A stretch of DNA of 62,328 nucleotides from Dorea_D sp963559605 (GTDB taxonomy: Bacteria; Bacillota; Clostridia; Lachnospirales; Lachnospiraceae): contig CAUWLL010000014.1 of the NCBI GenBank assembly GCA_963559605.1, forward strand, positions 1 through 62,328, written 5' to 3'. The notes under the pieces are model-generated. The model was given only the letters and a program-made list of their open reading frames with translations. It made no database searches and was not told the DNA's origin. Positions 25,647-34,675 of the stretch are shown one piece after another (within the stretch, counting starts at the first letter, position 1; each line of letters starts with the position of its first letter). The position numbers were made by a program, and so were the translations under genes.

Positions 25647-28640
25647 TTAAAGTCTAAAATCTTCTTCCTTCAAGATAACTCTGTCTGAATCATCCGTACC
25701 TTTTCCGAACACTCTTCTTGCCAGATGTTTTACATTTGCCTTCTGAGAATGAGCGATCGCCTCATCCATAATCTCTTTTACCTCCGCAACAGTTACGGCA
25801 TGATCCTCTCTCTGCATCACATCGATTCTGCTGTACAGAGCAAGAATACCCATCTCATCCAGCTTATAGCCGTTTTCTTTGGCGTAAGTCTGACCAAAAG
25901 TAACAAGTTCGTCGTTAATAAATACAGGAAGTTCCAGCTTGGATGTAAATTTCCTCTTGAAATCTGGATTTGCAGTCAGTATCCGCTCGAGCGGCTTTCT
26001 CTGATCCTCCAGAACAAATAACATCTCTCCGGTCTTTTTCTCCATCAGGTAACTTAACTCTTTCACAGTTCTGGCGTTTAATTTACCTGCCTGCTCTATA
26101 ATGATCGCGCCTCCTCGGAGTTTCTGGATAATGTTTGCCAACTCTTTCTTATTCAAAGACTCTCCTGTTACAATGGCAACCTTTCCTTGCTTCAAGTTTC
26201 TCTGTTTCTGGATTGCCTTTACAATATCGACTGCAAGAACTGTTTTCCCGGAACCTTTTCGTCCGATCACCAATAAGTTTCCTGTCTTGGAGGTTCCTTC
26301 TCTCTGCGCTCTTCTGTCATTATCAAGAACTTCCACAATCTGCTCGCTCATACCACGAACCGGAACGAAATAAGAAAATAATTTCTTCTGCTCCTCTGTA
26401 AGACCTGCTTTTAATCCGATCTCACTTGTAGCGCTCAGATCGTAACGTCCTGTTACAACAAATCCTGTATCAAACGGTACTCCGCCTTTGGACTTCTTAA
26501 TCCGCTTCTGGATCTCATCTTCCGTCGGCTCTTCGATTTCCAGCACTTCGTCAGACTGCGCATGTTTCGCCAGATTTTCTTCAAAGAAATCATCCAGTTC
26601 AAAGGCATCCTCTGCTTCTTCAAATTCATCCTCTAACTCAGCTTCTTCAAGTTCTTCCTCGTCTTCCTCGTCGAAGTCCTCTTCCTCAAACTCTGCTTCG
26701 TCAAAATCTTCCTCAAAGTCATCTTCCGCAGCTTCTATCTCTTCAAAATCTTCTTCATCGAACTCTGCTTCCACAAAATCTTCTTCATCAAATTCTGTCT
26801 CCGCAAGATCTTCCTCATCAAATTCTGCTTCTGCAAAATCTTCCTCGTCAAACTCCGTTTCCGCAAAATCTTCCTCGTCAAACTCTGCCTCCGCAAAATC
26901 TCCCTCGTCAAACTCTGCTTCTGCAAAATCTTCCTCGTCAAACTCCGTCTCTGCGAAATCTTCCTCGTCAAACTCTGTTTCCCCAAGCTCTGCTTCTGCG
27001 GTTTTATCTTCATCTAAACTTCTGCCCGCAAAGTTCTCCTCTTCCGAGTCTGTCTTTGTCATCTCTTCTTCGACGAATTCTTCTGCAAAATCTTCCTCCG
27101 GCAGATCTGCGATCGGAACTTCTTCAATCATATCCTCTTCAGCTCCCGGAAGCTTTGCAAATTCTTCGTCCTCAGAAATCTCTTCGCTATAATCATCCTC
27201 AATTGCACCAAAAATCTCTTCGTCAAGATCATCCTCTTCGTCATCCTCTTCAACGAGAGAAATTCTGGTCGTCTCTGATGACGCAACTCTGCTTTCAAGC
27301 TGTTCCACCAATTCCATAATATCATCCGGAAGTCTCTGTGTGGCAGCAGTCTCTACACTGCTTTTCACCTTAGAAGCTGACGCCGCTTCCTCCGCTGCTT
27401 TTCGCGCAGCTTCTTCCGCAGCCGCCTTTCGTGCCGCCTCTTCCTCCGCCGCCTTTCGTGCCGCCTCTTCCTCCGCCGCCTTTCGTGCCGCTTCTGCTTC
27501 TGCTGCTTTCCGTTCTCTTTCGAGACGTTCTTCCTCCTGGCGTTTCAGCATTGCCTCGCGCTCTTTTCTAAGTCTCTCTTCATCTATCTTTTTCTGTTCT
27601 TCGATAGCGTCTGCATGGGCTTTCTGTTTCTCTTCCCACTCCTGCAGAATATCTTCAATCCTCATCTGACCGTCAAGCACAAGTTCTTCTTCTTTTTCTG
27701 CCATTGCCTTTGTCTCAACATTCAGTCCACTGGCAATCGCAACTCCCTGCGCCAGCGCTTCCTCCAGCGTAGCGCCTGTTACAACTCTTGTGATTCCGGA
27801 TTCACTTTTCACTTCCGAAGCCGGAACTTCTTCAGAAACTTCCTCTGAATCCTTTTCTAAAACAGAAGTTTCATCTGAAACAATTTTTGTTGTTTCCCCC
27901 GTAACTTCCGCTTCATCACTTGTATTATGTACACTCTCCGTTGTTTCCCGAACCGGAGGAGTATTCTCCTCTTTCTCCTGCGCAGGCTGCACATTTTTCG
28001 CGCGCACTTTCGCCGGGGCGCCCGGTCTGCTGTCATACTTCTCCTGCTGAAGAGGCGTAAGTGGTTTATATTTCATCTTCAATTCCATTGCCTGGTAAAC
28101 GTATTTCCCTTCACTGAACCAGAGAATAAGGTCGTCGCACTCCTCCAGACATTTCGCCGTCATACCGGCTTCCTGATACAGACACGCAAGCTCATATGCC
28201 CATTTTTCCACATACTCTGCTTTCTTAAACTCTTCTAATGCCGCGATCTGCTCTGAAAGAGAAGCTTTCTGGGCTTTTAAGATCTTGTATTTTAATACAT
28301 ACTGGTTCGGATCTTTCGGAGCAATTTTCACAAATTCCTCATAACAATCGGATGCTTCATCCGCATCCTGAAGCTTTAACGCCAATAACGCCAAACGATA
28401 AATAATTTTTCTGCTTCCCGGCGCACGGTCATAAGCCACAAACAAAATATCACGGCTCTTCTGGTACTCTCCGTTATATTCATATACTTCGCTGACCGTA
28501 TTGAGCATAGACGCATTCTTTACTCTGCGCCAGTCAATCGTATCTGCGATTTCCATTGCCTTCTTATACTGTTTCTGTTCTGTATACTCCAAAAGCTGTT
28601 CTGTTTTTACCCGATATTCATATTTATCCAACTCTCTCAC
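25647..28640 (-). CDS. Large TPR / acidic-repeat / P-loop ATPase protein
   Basis: A 997-residue cytosolic protein in four parts. Residues about 1-200 are TPR-like helical repeats. About 330-420 is a charged helix with tandem ARKAAEEEA units. About 470-690 is extremely acidic and includes tandem 10-residue FDEEDFAE-type repeats. About 770-997 is an AAA-like ATPase with Walker A GRKGSGKT (793-800), a Walker B-like AIIIEQ in place of hhhhDE, and MLFVLED as a possible sensor. The start is GTG at 28638-28640 or TTG three codons later; the TTG has GAGG at better spacing. It is a single gene with its own terminator. The design suggests a scaffold that binds partners through TPRs and handles a basic ligand through the acidic arm. 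Function unknown. Confidence 0.85.
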   Translation of the reverse strand: MRELDKYEYRVKTEQLLEYTEQKQYKKAMEIADTIDWRRVKNASMLNTVSEVYEYNGEYQKSRDILFVAYDRAPGSRKIIYRLALLALKLQDADEASDCYEEFVKIAPKDPNQYVLKYKILKAQKASLSEQIAALEEFKKAEYVEKWAYELACLYQEAGMTAKCLEECDDLILWFSEGKYVYQAMELKMKYKPLTPLQQEKYDSRPGAPAKVRAKNVQPAQEKEENTPPVRETTESVHNTSDEAEVTGETTKIVSDETSVLEKDSEEVSEEVPASEVKSESGITRVVTGATLEEALAQGVAIASGLNVETKAMAEKEEELVLDGQMRIEDILQEWEEKQKAHADAIEEQKKIDEERLRKEREAMLKRQEEERLERERKAAEAEAARKAAEEEAARKAAEEEAARKAAAEEAARKAAEEAASASKVKSSVETAATQRLPDDIMELVEQLESRVASSETTRISLVEEDDEEDDLDEEIFGAIEDDYSEEISEDEEFAKLPGAEEDMIEEVPIADLPEEDFAEEFVEEEMTKTDSEEENFAGRSLDEDKTAEAELGETEFDEEDFAETEFDEEDFAEAEFDEGDFAEAEFDEEDFAETEFDEEDFAEAEFDEEDLAETEFDEEDFVEAEFDEEDFEEIEAAEDDFEEDFDEAEFEEEDFDEEDEEELEEAELEDEFEEAEDAFELDDFFEENLAKHAQSDEVLEIEEPTEDEIQKRIKKSKGGVPFDTGFVVTGRYDLSATSEIGLKAGLTEEQKKLFSYFVPVRGMSEQIVEVLDNDRRAQREGTSKTGNLLVIGRKGSGKTVLAVDIVKAIQKQRNLKQGKVAIVTGESLNKKELANIIQKLRGGAIIIEQAGKLNARTVKELSYLMEKKTGEMLFVLEDQRKPLERILTANPDFKRKFTSKLELPVFINDELVTFGQTYAKENGYKLDEMGILALYSRIDVMQREDHAVTVAEVKEIMDEAIAHSQKANVKHLARRVFGKGTDDSDRVILKEEDFRL
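26695..27000 (-). repeat. In-frame 30-bp tandem repeats encoding acidic decapeptides
   Basis: About ten copies of a 30-bp unit, translated as (A/T)EFDEEDFAE with variation at the first, seventh and ninth positions, lie within the TPR/P-loop gene. The copies keep the frame. Copy number is likely to vary between strains. It is a coding tandem repeat, not a CRISPR: no spacers are present. Confidence 0.85.
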
Positions 28641-28783
28641 CTCAAATTATAATAAATAAAATTTTCTTCATACTTTCACTAGTACCAGTTTAGCACAAAG
28701 GACAACCCATTGTCAAAATATACGCATATTTTGTTAAAAAAATATTACGAAAGTTACATTTTATTAAACACAACAGACAAACT

Positions 28784-28825
28784 AAAATAGCCATTACAAT
28801 CTTTCCTGACCGTAATGGCTATTTT
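28784..28825. terminator. Isolated terminator-like hairpin
   Basis: Perfect 14-bp arms (AAAATAGCCATTAC at 28784-28797, complement at 28812-28825) with a 14-base loop. The A/T flanks give T-runs on both strands. No recognised gene ends here, so it may terminate an unrecognised minus-strand transcript from the gene-poor interval. Confidence 0.6.
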
Positions 28826-29250
28826 ATATTAAATTTATCATATTCTTTATCTCTAAATCGGAGGCTCATTCTATTTTTTATCAGTTCCCTCTACCGTTTT
28901 CCTTTTACAAACGATTTATAACTCAAAGTCTCAGTTTACTATCTTAAACTTTCGAAATCCTTATTTATATCCCTCGTCTTATATATAAAATAACTCTCTT
29001 GATTATTATATCTATAACCGTTCCAATTATATCCAGTGCCCTTATTATTTGTCTATAATCGTACAAGGTTATTCTTTCTATAATCTTTACCTTATATATC
29101 ATATAAATGTGACCGATTAGGTAATGTTCCTTTACACATCTTCTAATCTCTTTGAATTGCTGTGGTATCTTACTCAATATGTCTGCAGATATAAATATTC
29201 ACTGCCCGGTTTTTCTTCTCCGATCCTTCTTTTCATTCTTACATTACCGG

Positions 29251-29340
29251 TTATCTTCTATGGTTAAGGCTTAATAAATGGGAACCTTCGTCTGCCATAC
29301 CACTAACATATTGAATTGTTGATTCGATTACTGTGTCCAA
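29251..29340 (-). CDS. Possible 29-residue peptide gene
   Basis: A TTG start at 29338-29340 lies nine bases after AGGAGG on the minus strand, the strongest ribosome site in this interval. The frame gives a 29-residue peptide beginning MDTVIESTIQYVSG and ending in NHRR. The ribosome site falls inside one arm of a 9-bp inverted repeat whose other arm lies at the end of the frame. No family recognised; could be chance. Confidence 0.25.
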   Translation of the reverse strand: MDTVIESTIQYVSGMADEGSHLLSLNHRR

Positions 29341-29625
29341 TGGATTAAGCCTCCTTTTCTTATATTTCCACTTCTGACAACTCACCAACATATGAATTGT
29401 CTTTTCATCCTCTAATAATAAAAAGTTAATATTACTTTTTATAAAAAATCCTTTCTCGTCAGATTTCTTTTTTATTATTGGATTTCCTTTGGATTGATAT
29501 TATAATACCACTGCCCCTTTTATTTGTCAATACTCTTTTTTATTTTTTATTTGTTAATTTATTATTTTTATCTTACACATATATTGTCTGACTTTTTGTG
29601 TTTTTATATAAAATTCGTATAACTC

Positions 29626-29654
29626 TTTACAATTATACATACATGCCATATAAT
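29626..29654 (+). promoter_or_regulatory. Sigma-70-type promoter for bioY
   Basis: TTTACA (29626-29631), a 17-base spacer and a perfect TATAAT (29649-29654) precede bioY by about 50 bases. I looked for a BirA-type operator (TTGTTAAC with inverted partner) and did not see one. Confidence 0.75.
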
Positions 29655-29702
29655 CAATCTCATATCTCCAAGAGGAGACCCTAAAAAGAAAGGCAGGTTA
29701 TT

Positions 29703-30260
29703 ATGGAACATATAACATCACAAACAACCACTCGAAGTATGGTATTCATCTCCCTGACAACTGCGGTCACTTGTATCTTTGCACCTCTTTCTGTACCGAT
29801 CCCTGTAAGCCCCGTTCCTATTACACTCACGAATCTGGTTCTTTTTATCAGTGTGTTTTTACTTGGATGGAAAGGTTCGTTGATCAGCTACATGCTCTAT
29901 CTTTTCATCGGCTTTGCAGGGCTCCCTGTATTTTCCGGGTTCACAGGCGGTGTCGGAAAACTTGTCGGACCGACTGGCGGTTATCTGGTTGGATTTATCT
30001 TTCTGATATGCATTGAAGATTTGTTCATTCGTCGCTTTCAAGGCAAAAAGCTGTTTCATATTCTGGGTATGACATTGGGAATGGCTGTAACTTACACATT
30101 TGGCACCGTCTGGCTGGCTGTTCAGATGAACACGGACTTTTTCGCCGCATTATCTGTGGGCGTACTTCCGTATCTTGTCGGGGATGCCCTGAAAATTGCG
30201 GTAGCCGCTCTTATTGCCCCCATATTACAAGAACGTCTTCGCATGATTTCCGTACACTAA
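29703..30260 (+). CDS. bioY: Biotin transporter BioY
   Basis: A 185-residue membrane protein with about six segments. It carries the BioY pattern: PIPVSPVPITLTNLVLF, GFAGLPVFSGFTGGVGKLVGPTGGYLVGF and PYLVGDALKIAVA. BioY is the substrate-binding S component of an ECF-type importer; the shared energising module is not in this window. AAAGAAAGG precedes the ATG. It stands alone between its own promoter and terminator. Confidence 0.95.
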   Translation: MEHITSQTTTRSMVFISLTTAVTCIFAPLSVPIPVSPVPITLTNLVLFISVFLLGWKGSLISYMLYLFIGFAGLPVFSGFTGGVGKLVGPTGGYLVGFIFLICIEDLFIRRFQGKKLFHILGMTLGMAVTYTFGTVWLAVQMNTDFFAALSVGVLPYLVGDALKIAVAALIAPILQERLRMISVH

Positions 30261-30273
30261 TGCTCTGATAGCC

Positions 30274-30313
30274 AAACAGGCGCAAGTGATCTATTCCTCA
30301 CTTGCGCCTGTTT
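30274..30313. terminator. Terminator after bioY
   Basis: A 16-bp perfect inverted repeat (AAACAGGCGCAAGTGA at 30274-30289, complement at 30298-30313) with an eight-base loop lies just beyond the bioY stop. It faces the end of the hydratase gene at 30393. Confidence 0.85.
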
Positions 30314-30392
30314 CTACATACTGCACGGTTATCACATGCCGTATTACTTAAGTTTAAATGCCGAAAGCAGGTTTTTCATATTTTCGGCAATT

Positions 30393-32672
30393 CTATCCGC
30401 GATAATAATTAATCAGACATCCTTTTAAGATAATCTCTCTCTCCGCATCTGTCATATCTCCGAGCTTCAGCGTAATCTCTTTTAACTCATCACCCACAAC
30501 AAACGCTTTCACTTCAGAAGCCCGCTCTTCTACTGCCTTTCTGACATCGGGAACAAAGATATAATCTCCGTTTTTAAAGCTTAGTCTCTCGTGATCTTCA
30601 TCTGTGATAAACGGAAGCATTCCCCAGTTGATCAGATTAGAGCGGTATCTCTTTGTCGCATACTCGTTGGCGATATTCGCCCAGCCTCCCAGCACTTTCT
30701 GACAGGATGCCGCCTGCTCTCTGGCAGAACCGTCTCCCGGTTTTACCGCAAAGATCGTGCTTCCGATACCCAGATTTCCTTCTCCTGCTTTCAGATAAAC
30801 CTCTCTTACTTTTGTCATCACCGCTTTTAATTCCTCTAATACTTCCAGAGGACATGTACCTGCCTCTATAGCTTTCTGCGCTTTTTGAACTTCTTTGGCA
30901 CGTCCTACATAAGCCGGATCTTTTCTGGACAGTGCAAACTCTGCAAGTCCCAGCGGATTAGAACGATAGGACGATGTTTCCCCGGATGGAATCAACTCGT
31001 CTGTCGTTGTCACCGGATCGTGAATCTCAGATACGACTTTCAACAGCAGATTCTCTGCCAGTTCCGGCATTGCCGGCCAATCCTTGATATTCGGACCAAA
31101 TTTAATTTCCACGGACGCATCCGCTTCGCCCTTACTGTCAAACACACGATTTGCGTAAATCTTTTCGTCAAAATGATACTTCTGTCCCGTATATTCCACA
31201 TCCATAGCCGTCGCCGGAGTAAGGAATCCTTTGTTTGCCGCAGTCGCCGCAATAGAGCGCGCATCCATAAGCGCCACGGAGGCAATCTGTCCGCTCTGTA
31301 GCTTGGAGCCTTCACGATTCGGGAAGTTTCTTGTGGAATGACGAATGGAAAATGCATTATTTGCCGGGGTATCTCCCGCACCGAAACACGGACCGCAAAA
31401 TGCTGTTTTGAGAATTGTTCCCGCCTGCATAAGATCTGCTGCCACTCCGTTTTTCATCAGTTCCATATAAATCGGCGTACTTGCCGGATAAACACTGAAT
31501 GTAAATGCATCAGAGCCAATGTAACGTCCGCGTATAATATCCGCAGCCGCACATATATTTTCAAATCCACCGCCTGCACAGCCTGCGATAATTCCCTGAT
31601 CTACATATAATTTCCCATCAACGACTTTATCCTGAAGACTGTACTCTACAGCCCCGTCCAAACTTACAAGAGCTTTCTTCTCTACGTCATGGAGAATATC
31701 CTGTAAGTTAGCATTGACCTCGTCAATAGTGTATACATTGGAAGGATGGAACGGCATGGCGATCATCGGTTTAATCTCACTCAAATTTACATAAACCATA
31801 CCATCATAGTAGGTAACCGCTCCCGGATTCAATTCTTTATAGTCATCCGCTCTTCCGTGAATTTCATAAAATTCTTTAATTTTCTCATCTGTTTTCCAGA
31901 TAGAAGAAAGACAAGTGGTCTCCGTAGTCATAACATCAATACCGATACGGAAATCTGCACTTAACTTATCCACGCCCGGCCCTACAAACTCCATCACTTT
32001 ATTGTTTACATAGCCATTTTTAAATGTCGCCCCTATAATAGCAAGGGCAACGTCCTGCGGTCCTACCCCTTTCATCGGCTCTCCATCCAGATAAATGGCA
32101 ACTACCTGAGGCATCTTAATGTCATAAGTTTTATTAAGGAGCTGTTTTACAAGCTCCGGGCCGCCTTCACCCATTGCCATTGTACCGAGCGCTCCGTAAC
32201 GGGTATGGCTGTCCGAGCCGAGGATCATCTTCCCGCCGCCTGCAAGCATCTCACGGGCATACTGATGGATAACCGCCTGATGTGGAGGCACGTACACTCC
32301 GCCGTATTTCTTCGCGCAGGAAAGTCCAAACATGTGATCGTCCTCGTTAATCGTTCCACCCACTGCACAAAGTGAATTGTGGCAGTTTGTAAGAACATAC
32401 GGGATTGGAAATCTCTCAAGCCCCGACGCCCTTGCTGTCTGGATAATTCCCACAAACGTAATATCATGGGATGTCAGTTTATCGAATTTGATCTGAAGCC
32501 TGTCCATATTTTCAGATGTATTATGTGCCTCTAAGATCTCGTACGCCATCGTATTCTTTGCCGCCTCTTCCTGAGACACGCGCTGTCCTGTCTTTGCTGT
32601 CACTTCCTCTGCCTGCTCTACAATTTCATTTCCGTTAAGCAGCCAGACGCCATTGTCGTATAATCTCACCAT
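30393..32672 (-). CDS. Aconitase-family hydratase, YbhJ-like
   Basis: A 759-residue protein with the aconitase architecture: LGSDSHTRYGALGTMAMGEGG, VVAIYLDGEP, and a C-terminal swivel domain. The 4Fe-4S ligands appear as a single Cys in IIAGCAGGGFEN, where aconitase has GSCTNS, and the pair in TAFCGPCFGAGD. The size and layout recall E. coli YbhJ rather than AcnA/AcnB or LeuC. Iron-sulfur hydro-lyase activity on a tricarboxylate or related acid is expected, but the changed loop may alter substrate choice. It begins 12 bases after the PucR/CdaR-type regulator gene and probably shares its transcript. Confidence 0.82.
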   Translation of the reverse strand: MVRLYDNGVWLLNGNEIVEQAEEVTAKTGQRVSQEEAAKNTMAYEILEAHNTSENMDRLQIKFDKLTSHDITFVGIIQTARASGLERFPIPYVLTNCHNSLCAVGGTINEDDHMFGLSCAKKYGGVYVPPHQAVIHQYAREMLAGGGKMILGSDSHTRYGALGTMAMGEGGPELVKQLLNKTYDIKMPQVVAIYLDGEPMKGVGPQDVALAIIGATFKNGYVNNKVMEFVGPGVDKLSADFRIGIDVMTTETTCLSSIWKTDEKIKEFYEIHGRADDYKELNPGAVTYYDGMVYVNLSEIKPMIAMPFHPSNVYTIDEVNANLQDILHDVEKKALVSLDGAVEYSLQDKVVDGKLYVDQGIIAGCAGGGFENICAAADIIRGRYIGSDAFTFSVYPASTPIYMELMKNGVAADLMQAGTILKTAFCGPCFGAGDTPANNAFSIRHSTRNFPNREGSKLQSGQIASVALMDARSIAATAANKGFLTPATAMDVEYTGQKYHFDEKIYANRVFDSKGEADASVEIKFGPNIKDWPAMPELAENLLLKVVSEIHDPVTTTDELIPSGETSSYRSNPLGLAEFALSRKDPAYVGRAKEVQKAQKAIEAGTCPLEVLEELKAVMTKVREVYLKAGEGNLGIGSTIFAVKPGDGSAREQAASCQKVLGGWANIANEYATKRYRSNLINWGMLPFITDEDHERLSFKNGDYIFVPDVRKAVEERASEVKAFVVGDELKEITLKLGDMTDAEREIILKGCLINYYRG

Positions 32673-32684
32673 ATCTTTCTCCTC

Positions 32685-33770
32685 CTATGCTTTCATATAT
32701 TTCATGTGATCAGTTACCATCATAGCAATCTTAAATGTCAGTGCATCATCAAACACACGAACATCTAATCCTGTCTTTTTCTGAATCTTTTCCAAGCGGT
32801 AAACTAATGTGTTTCTATGTACATAAAGCTGCCTGGATGTCTCGGATATATTCAGATTATTATCAAAAAATGTATAGACTGTTGTAAGCTCCTCTTCCTC
32901 AAATAAATCTACCGCGTCTCCGTCAAATACCTCTCTCAAAAACATCTCGCACAAAGACTCCGGCAGCTGGTGGATCAGTCGTCCGATTCCGAGCCTGTCA
33001 TATTCCAGAATATTTTTTTCTGCATAAAATACCCTGCCTACTTCCAATGCGAGCTCGGCTTCTTTATAGGATCGGGACACGTCTTTCAGTTCATCAACTA
33101 TCGTTCCGTACGCCACCCGGACGCTTACCATTGCCTCCATATTCAGCGTGTCTGTAATGATCCTCGCTATATGCTGTACTTCCCGATACCCCTCTGCACT
33201 TTCCAGCGCTTTTACAACAATGACATGTCTCTCGTCCACAGCTGTAACAAAGTCTTTTGTTCCCGTTGCGTATAATCCGCGAAGCGTTTCCAAGATCAGG
33301 CTTTCCCCTTCCGTCTTTGCCTCAATTACATAGACAATCCGTTTAAGCTCTGTAGGAATCTTTATTTTCTTCGCCTGATTGTACACATCTACCAGCAGCA
33401 TATTATCCAGAAGCAGATTTTGCATAAAACGGTTCTTATCCATCTTCTCTTTGTATGCAAACAGTAGATTGGCAAGCTGGCTTGCCGCCATTTGTCCTGC
33501 CATGGCAATATCAGACGTCTCCCCCGCTATTCCAAGCACATATACGGGTTCATCATCGTCCCGCACAAGAAAATAACCTTTATCGTCCTCCACCTGTTCC
33601 TGTGCTCCTGACGACTCTCTGCCAAATGTCATCGCCTGCCGTTCCAGTTTCGCCATTCGCTCGTGTGTCATCACAAGGCAGATCCCCTGCATATCCCAGA
33701 CAGCACAATCAAGTCCGGTAATTCTTTTTACATCCTGTACGGTTTTGTGTAAAATTTGATTTGATAACAT
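32685..33770 (-). CDS. PucR/CdaR-type transcriptional regulator
   Basis: A 361-residue regulator. The N-terminal part resembles the sugar-diacid-recognition domain (LHKTVQDVKRITGLDCAVWDMQG). A middle GGDEF-like fold includes VRVAYGTIVDELKDVSRSYKEAELALEVG. The C-terminal helix-turn-helix has NISETSRQLYVHRNTLVYRLEKIQK, the PucR signature. The start at 33770 has GGGAGG seven bases upstream. It is cotranscribed with the hydratase and probably regulates it in response to an organic acid; that is inference from context. Confidence 0.88.
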   Translation of the reverse strand: MLSNQILHKTVQDVKRITGLDCAVWDMQGICLVMTHERMAKLERQAMTFGRESSGAQEQVEDDKGYFLVRDDDEPVYVLGIAGETSDIAMAGQMAASQLANLLFAYKEKMDKNRFMQNLLLDNMLLVDVYNQAKKIKIPTELKRIVYVIEAKTEGESLILETLRGLYATGTKDFVTAVDERHVIVVKALESAEGYREVQHIARIITDTLNMEAMVSVRVAYGTIVDELKDVSRSYKEAELALEVGRVFYAEKNILEYDRLGIGRLIHQLPESLCEMFLREVFDGDAVDLFEEEELTTVYTFFDNNLNISETSRQLYVHRNTLVYRLEKIQKKTGLDVRVFDDALTFKIAMMVTDHMKYMKA

Positions 33771-33865
33771 AGAACTGCCTCCCGATTCTTGCATACACAT
33801 TTATTCTAGCACAGGATTGAGAAGGTGTCTAACTATTTAACCCCGAGTTTTTTTTGAATTTCGCA

Positions 33866-34675
33866 TTAATATTCCATAGAATCAACAACTGTTTTTATAT
33901 TTTCCAGAGAAGTGCGCCCTTTTAACGTATAATGAATTCCATCCGCAACAAAAACCGCTATTTTTTCTGATACATAATCATCGTGAGCTTCTTCTACCGT
34001 ATCTTCCAAAATATTCACTATATATCCTTGCTCTGATGTATAGCTTTCCACAAACTCGTAGTAACCCAGATAGTCCACATTCCAACCATCCGCCAGCCGT
34101 TTTTCACTTAAAATCATCGCAACTGTCAGAGAAATCGGTGAACGATATTCCGTACCTTGTTCATAAGAATACCTTTTTTCTTCTTCATGATAGACATAAT
34201 TACTTGTATCACCTAAAATATAATTTTCCACATCAATGGTTGTGTCATCTTTGTTATCTGTCGAAACATGCGAAGACATATATGGGTTACGGACTGCTAA
34301 TTTAGAATCCAGAAGAGGAACCTCTAACTTCTCCTTCACTTCTTTGTAAGTAATATAATCTTTTTCTATCCATACACCATCTTCTCCCGGTTTTTCATCT
34401 AAAGGCTTCATATCTACAACTTTCATTGCATCCAATTCTGGAAGTTCCTCATTATTCACGAACAGGCGATTGTATACTGTATATCCGGCAACCGCAGTTG
34501 TCGTCGCGAGGCAAATGATTGCCATTGCCGCTGCCACTGTTTTTATGGCACTTTGCATTCGAGTCTTTTTGTACACTTCACGAGAACCTTGCTCTATATT
34601 CTTTTTCAGTTCATCACTGACAACCATTTCAGACAATTCATTGTCAATTCGTCGCTTCAAATCCATTTTCATCAT
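33866..34675 (-). CDS. Anti-sigma factor, DUF4179-like
   Basis: A 269-residue single-pass membrane protein. A cytosolic N-terminus of about 42 residues would bind the sigma factor, a membrane segment follows (about 43-66), and the rest (about 200 residues) is outside. The order sigma gene then this gene, with a 32-base overlap, is the usual arrangement for an ECF sigma and its inhibitor. The DUF4179 assignment is by general pattern. The signal sensed is unknown. Three ATG codons are clustered at the start (34675, 34672, 34666). Confidence 0.78.
   Translation of the reverse strand: MMKMDLKRRIDNELSEMVVSDELKKNIEQGSREVYKKTRMQSAIKTVAAAMAIICLATTTAVAGYTVYNRLFVNNEELPELDAMKVVDMKPLDEKPGEDGVWIEKDYITYKEVKEKLEVPLLDSKLAVRNPYMSSHVSTDNKDDTTIDVENYILGDTSNYVYHEEEKRYSYEQGTEYRSPISLTVAMILSEKRLADGWNVDYLGYYEFVESYTSEQGYIVNILEDTVEEAHDDYVSEKIAVFVADGIHYTLKGRTSLENIKTVVDSMEY

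Larger units (their letters stand above)
28641..29702. other. Gene-poor AT-rich interval
   Basis: About 1 kb between the TPR/P-loop gene and bioY. Only short frames occur. One is a minus-strand frame at 28965-29177 (70 codons, TTG start, Ile-rich, no recognised family). Another is a 29-codon frame at 29251-29340, described separately. A hairpin sits at 28784-28825. A 9-bp inverted repeat (AGGCTTAAT near 29266 and ATTAAGCCT near 29344) brackets the 29-codon frame. It may be a decayed gene region or carry a small RNA. Confidence 0.5.

Noticed and set aside
26695..27000. Regular repeats as a possible CRISPR array
   Set aside because: The units are contiguous, in frame and have no unique spacers; no cas genes nearby.
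26488..27192. Long plus-strand frame, very rich in Ser, opposite the acidic repeats
   Set aside because: It is the antisense of GAA/GAT-rich codons (TCN reads as Ser). No ribosome site, no domain, and the minus-strand gene is continuous through it.
28965..29177. 70-codon Ile-rich minus-strand frame
   Set aside because: TTG start without a ribosome site, AT-rich low-complexity composition, no recognised family.
29500..29702. BirA operator ahead of bioY
   Set aside because: No TTGTTAAC-type inverted repeat with the right spacing was found around the promoter.
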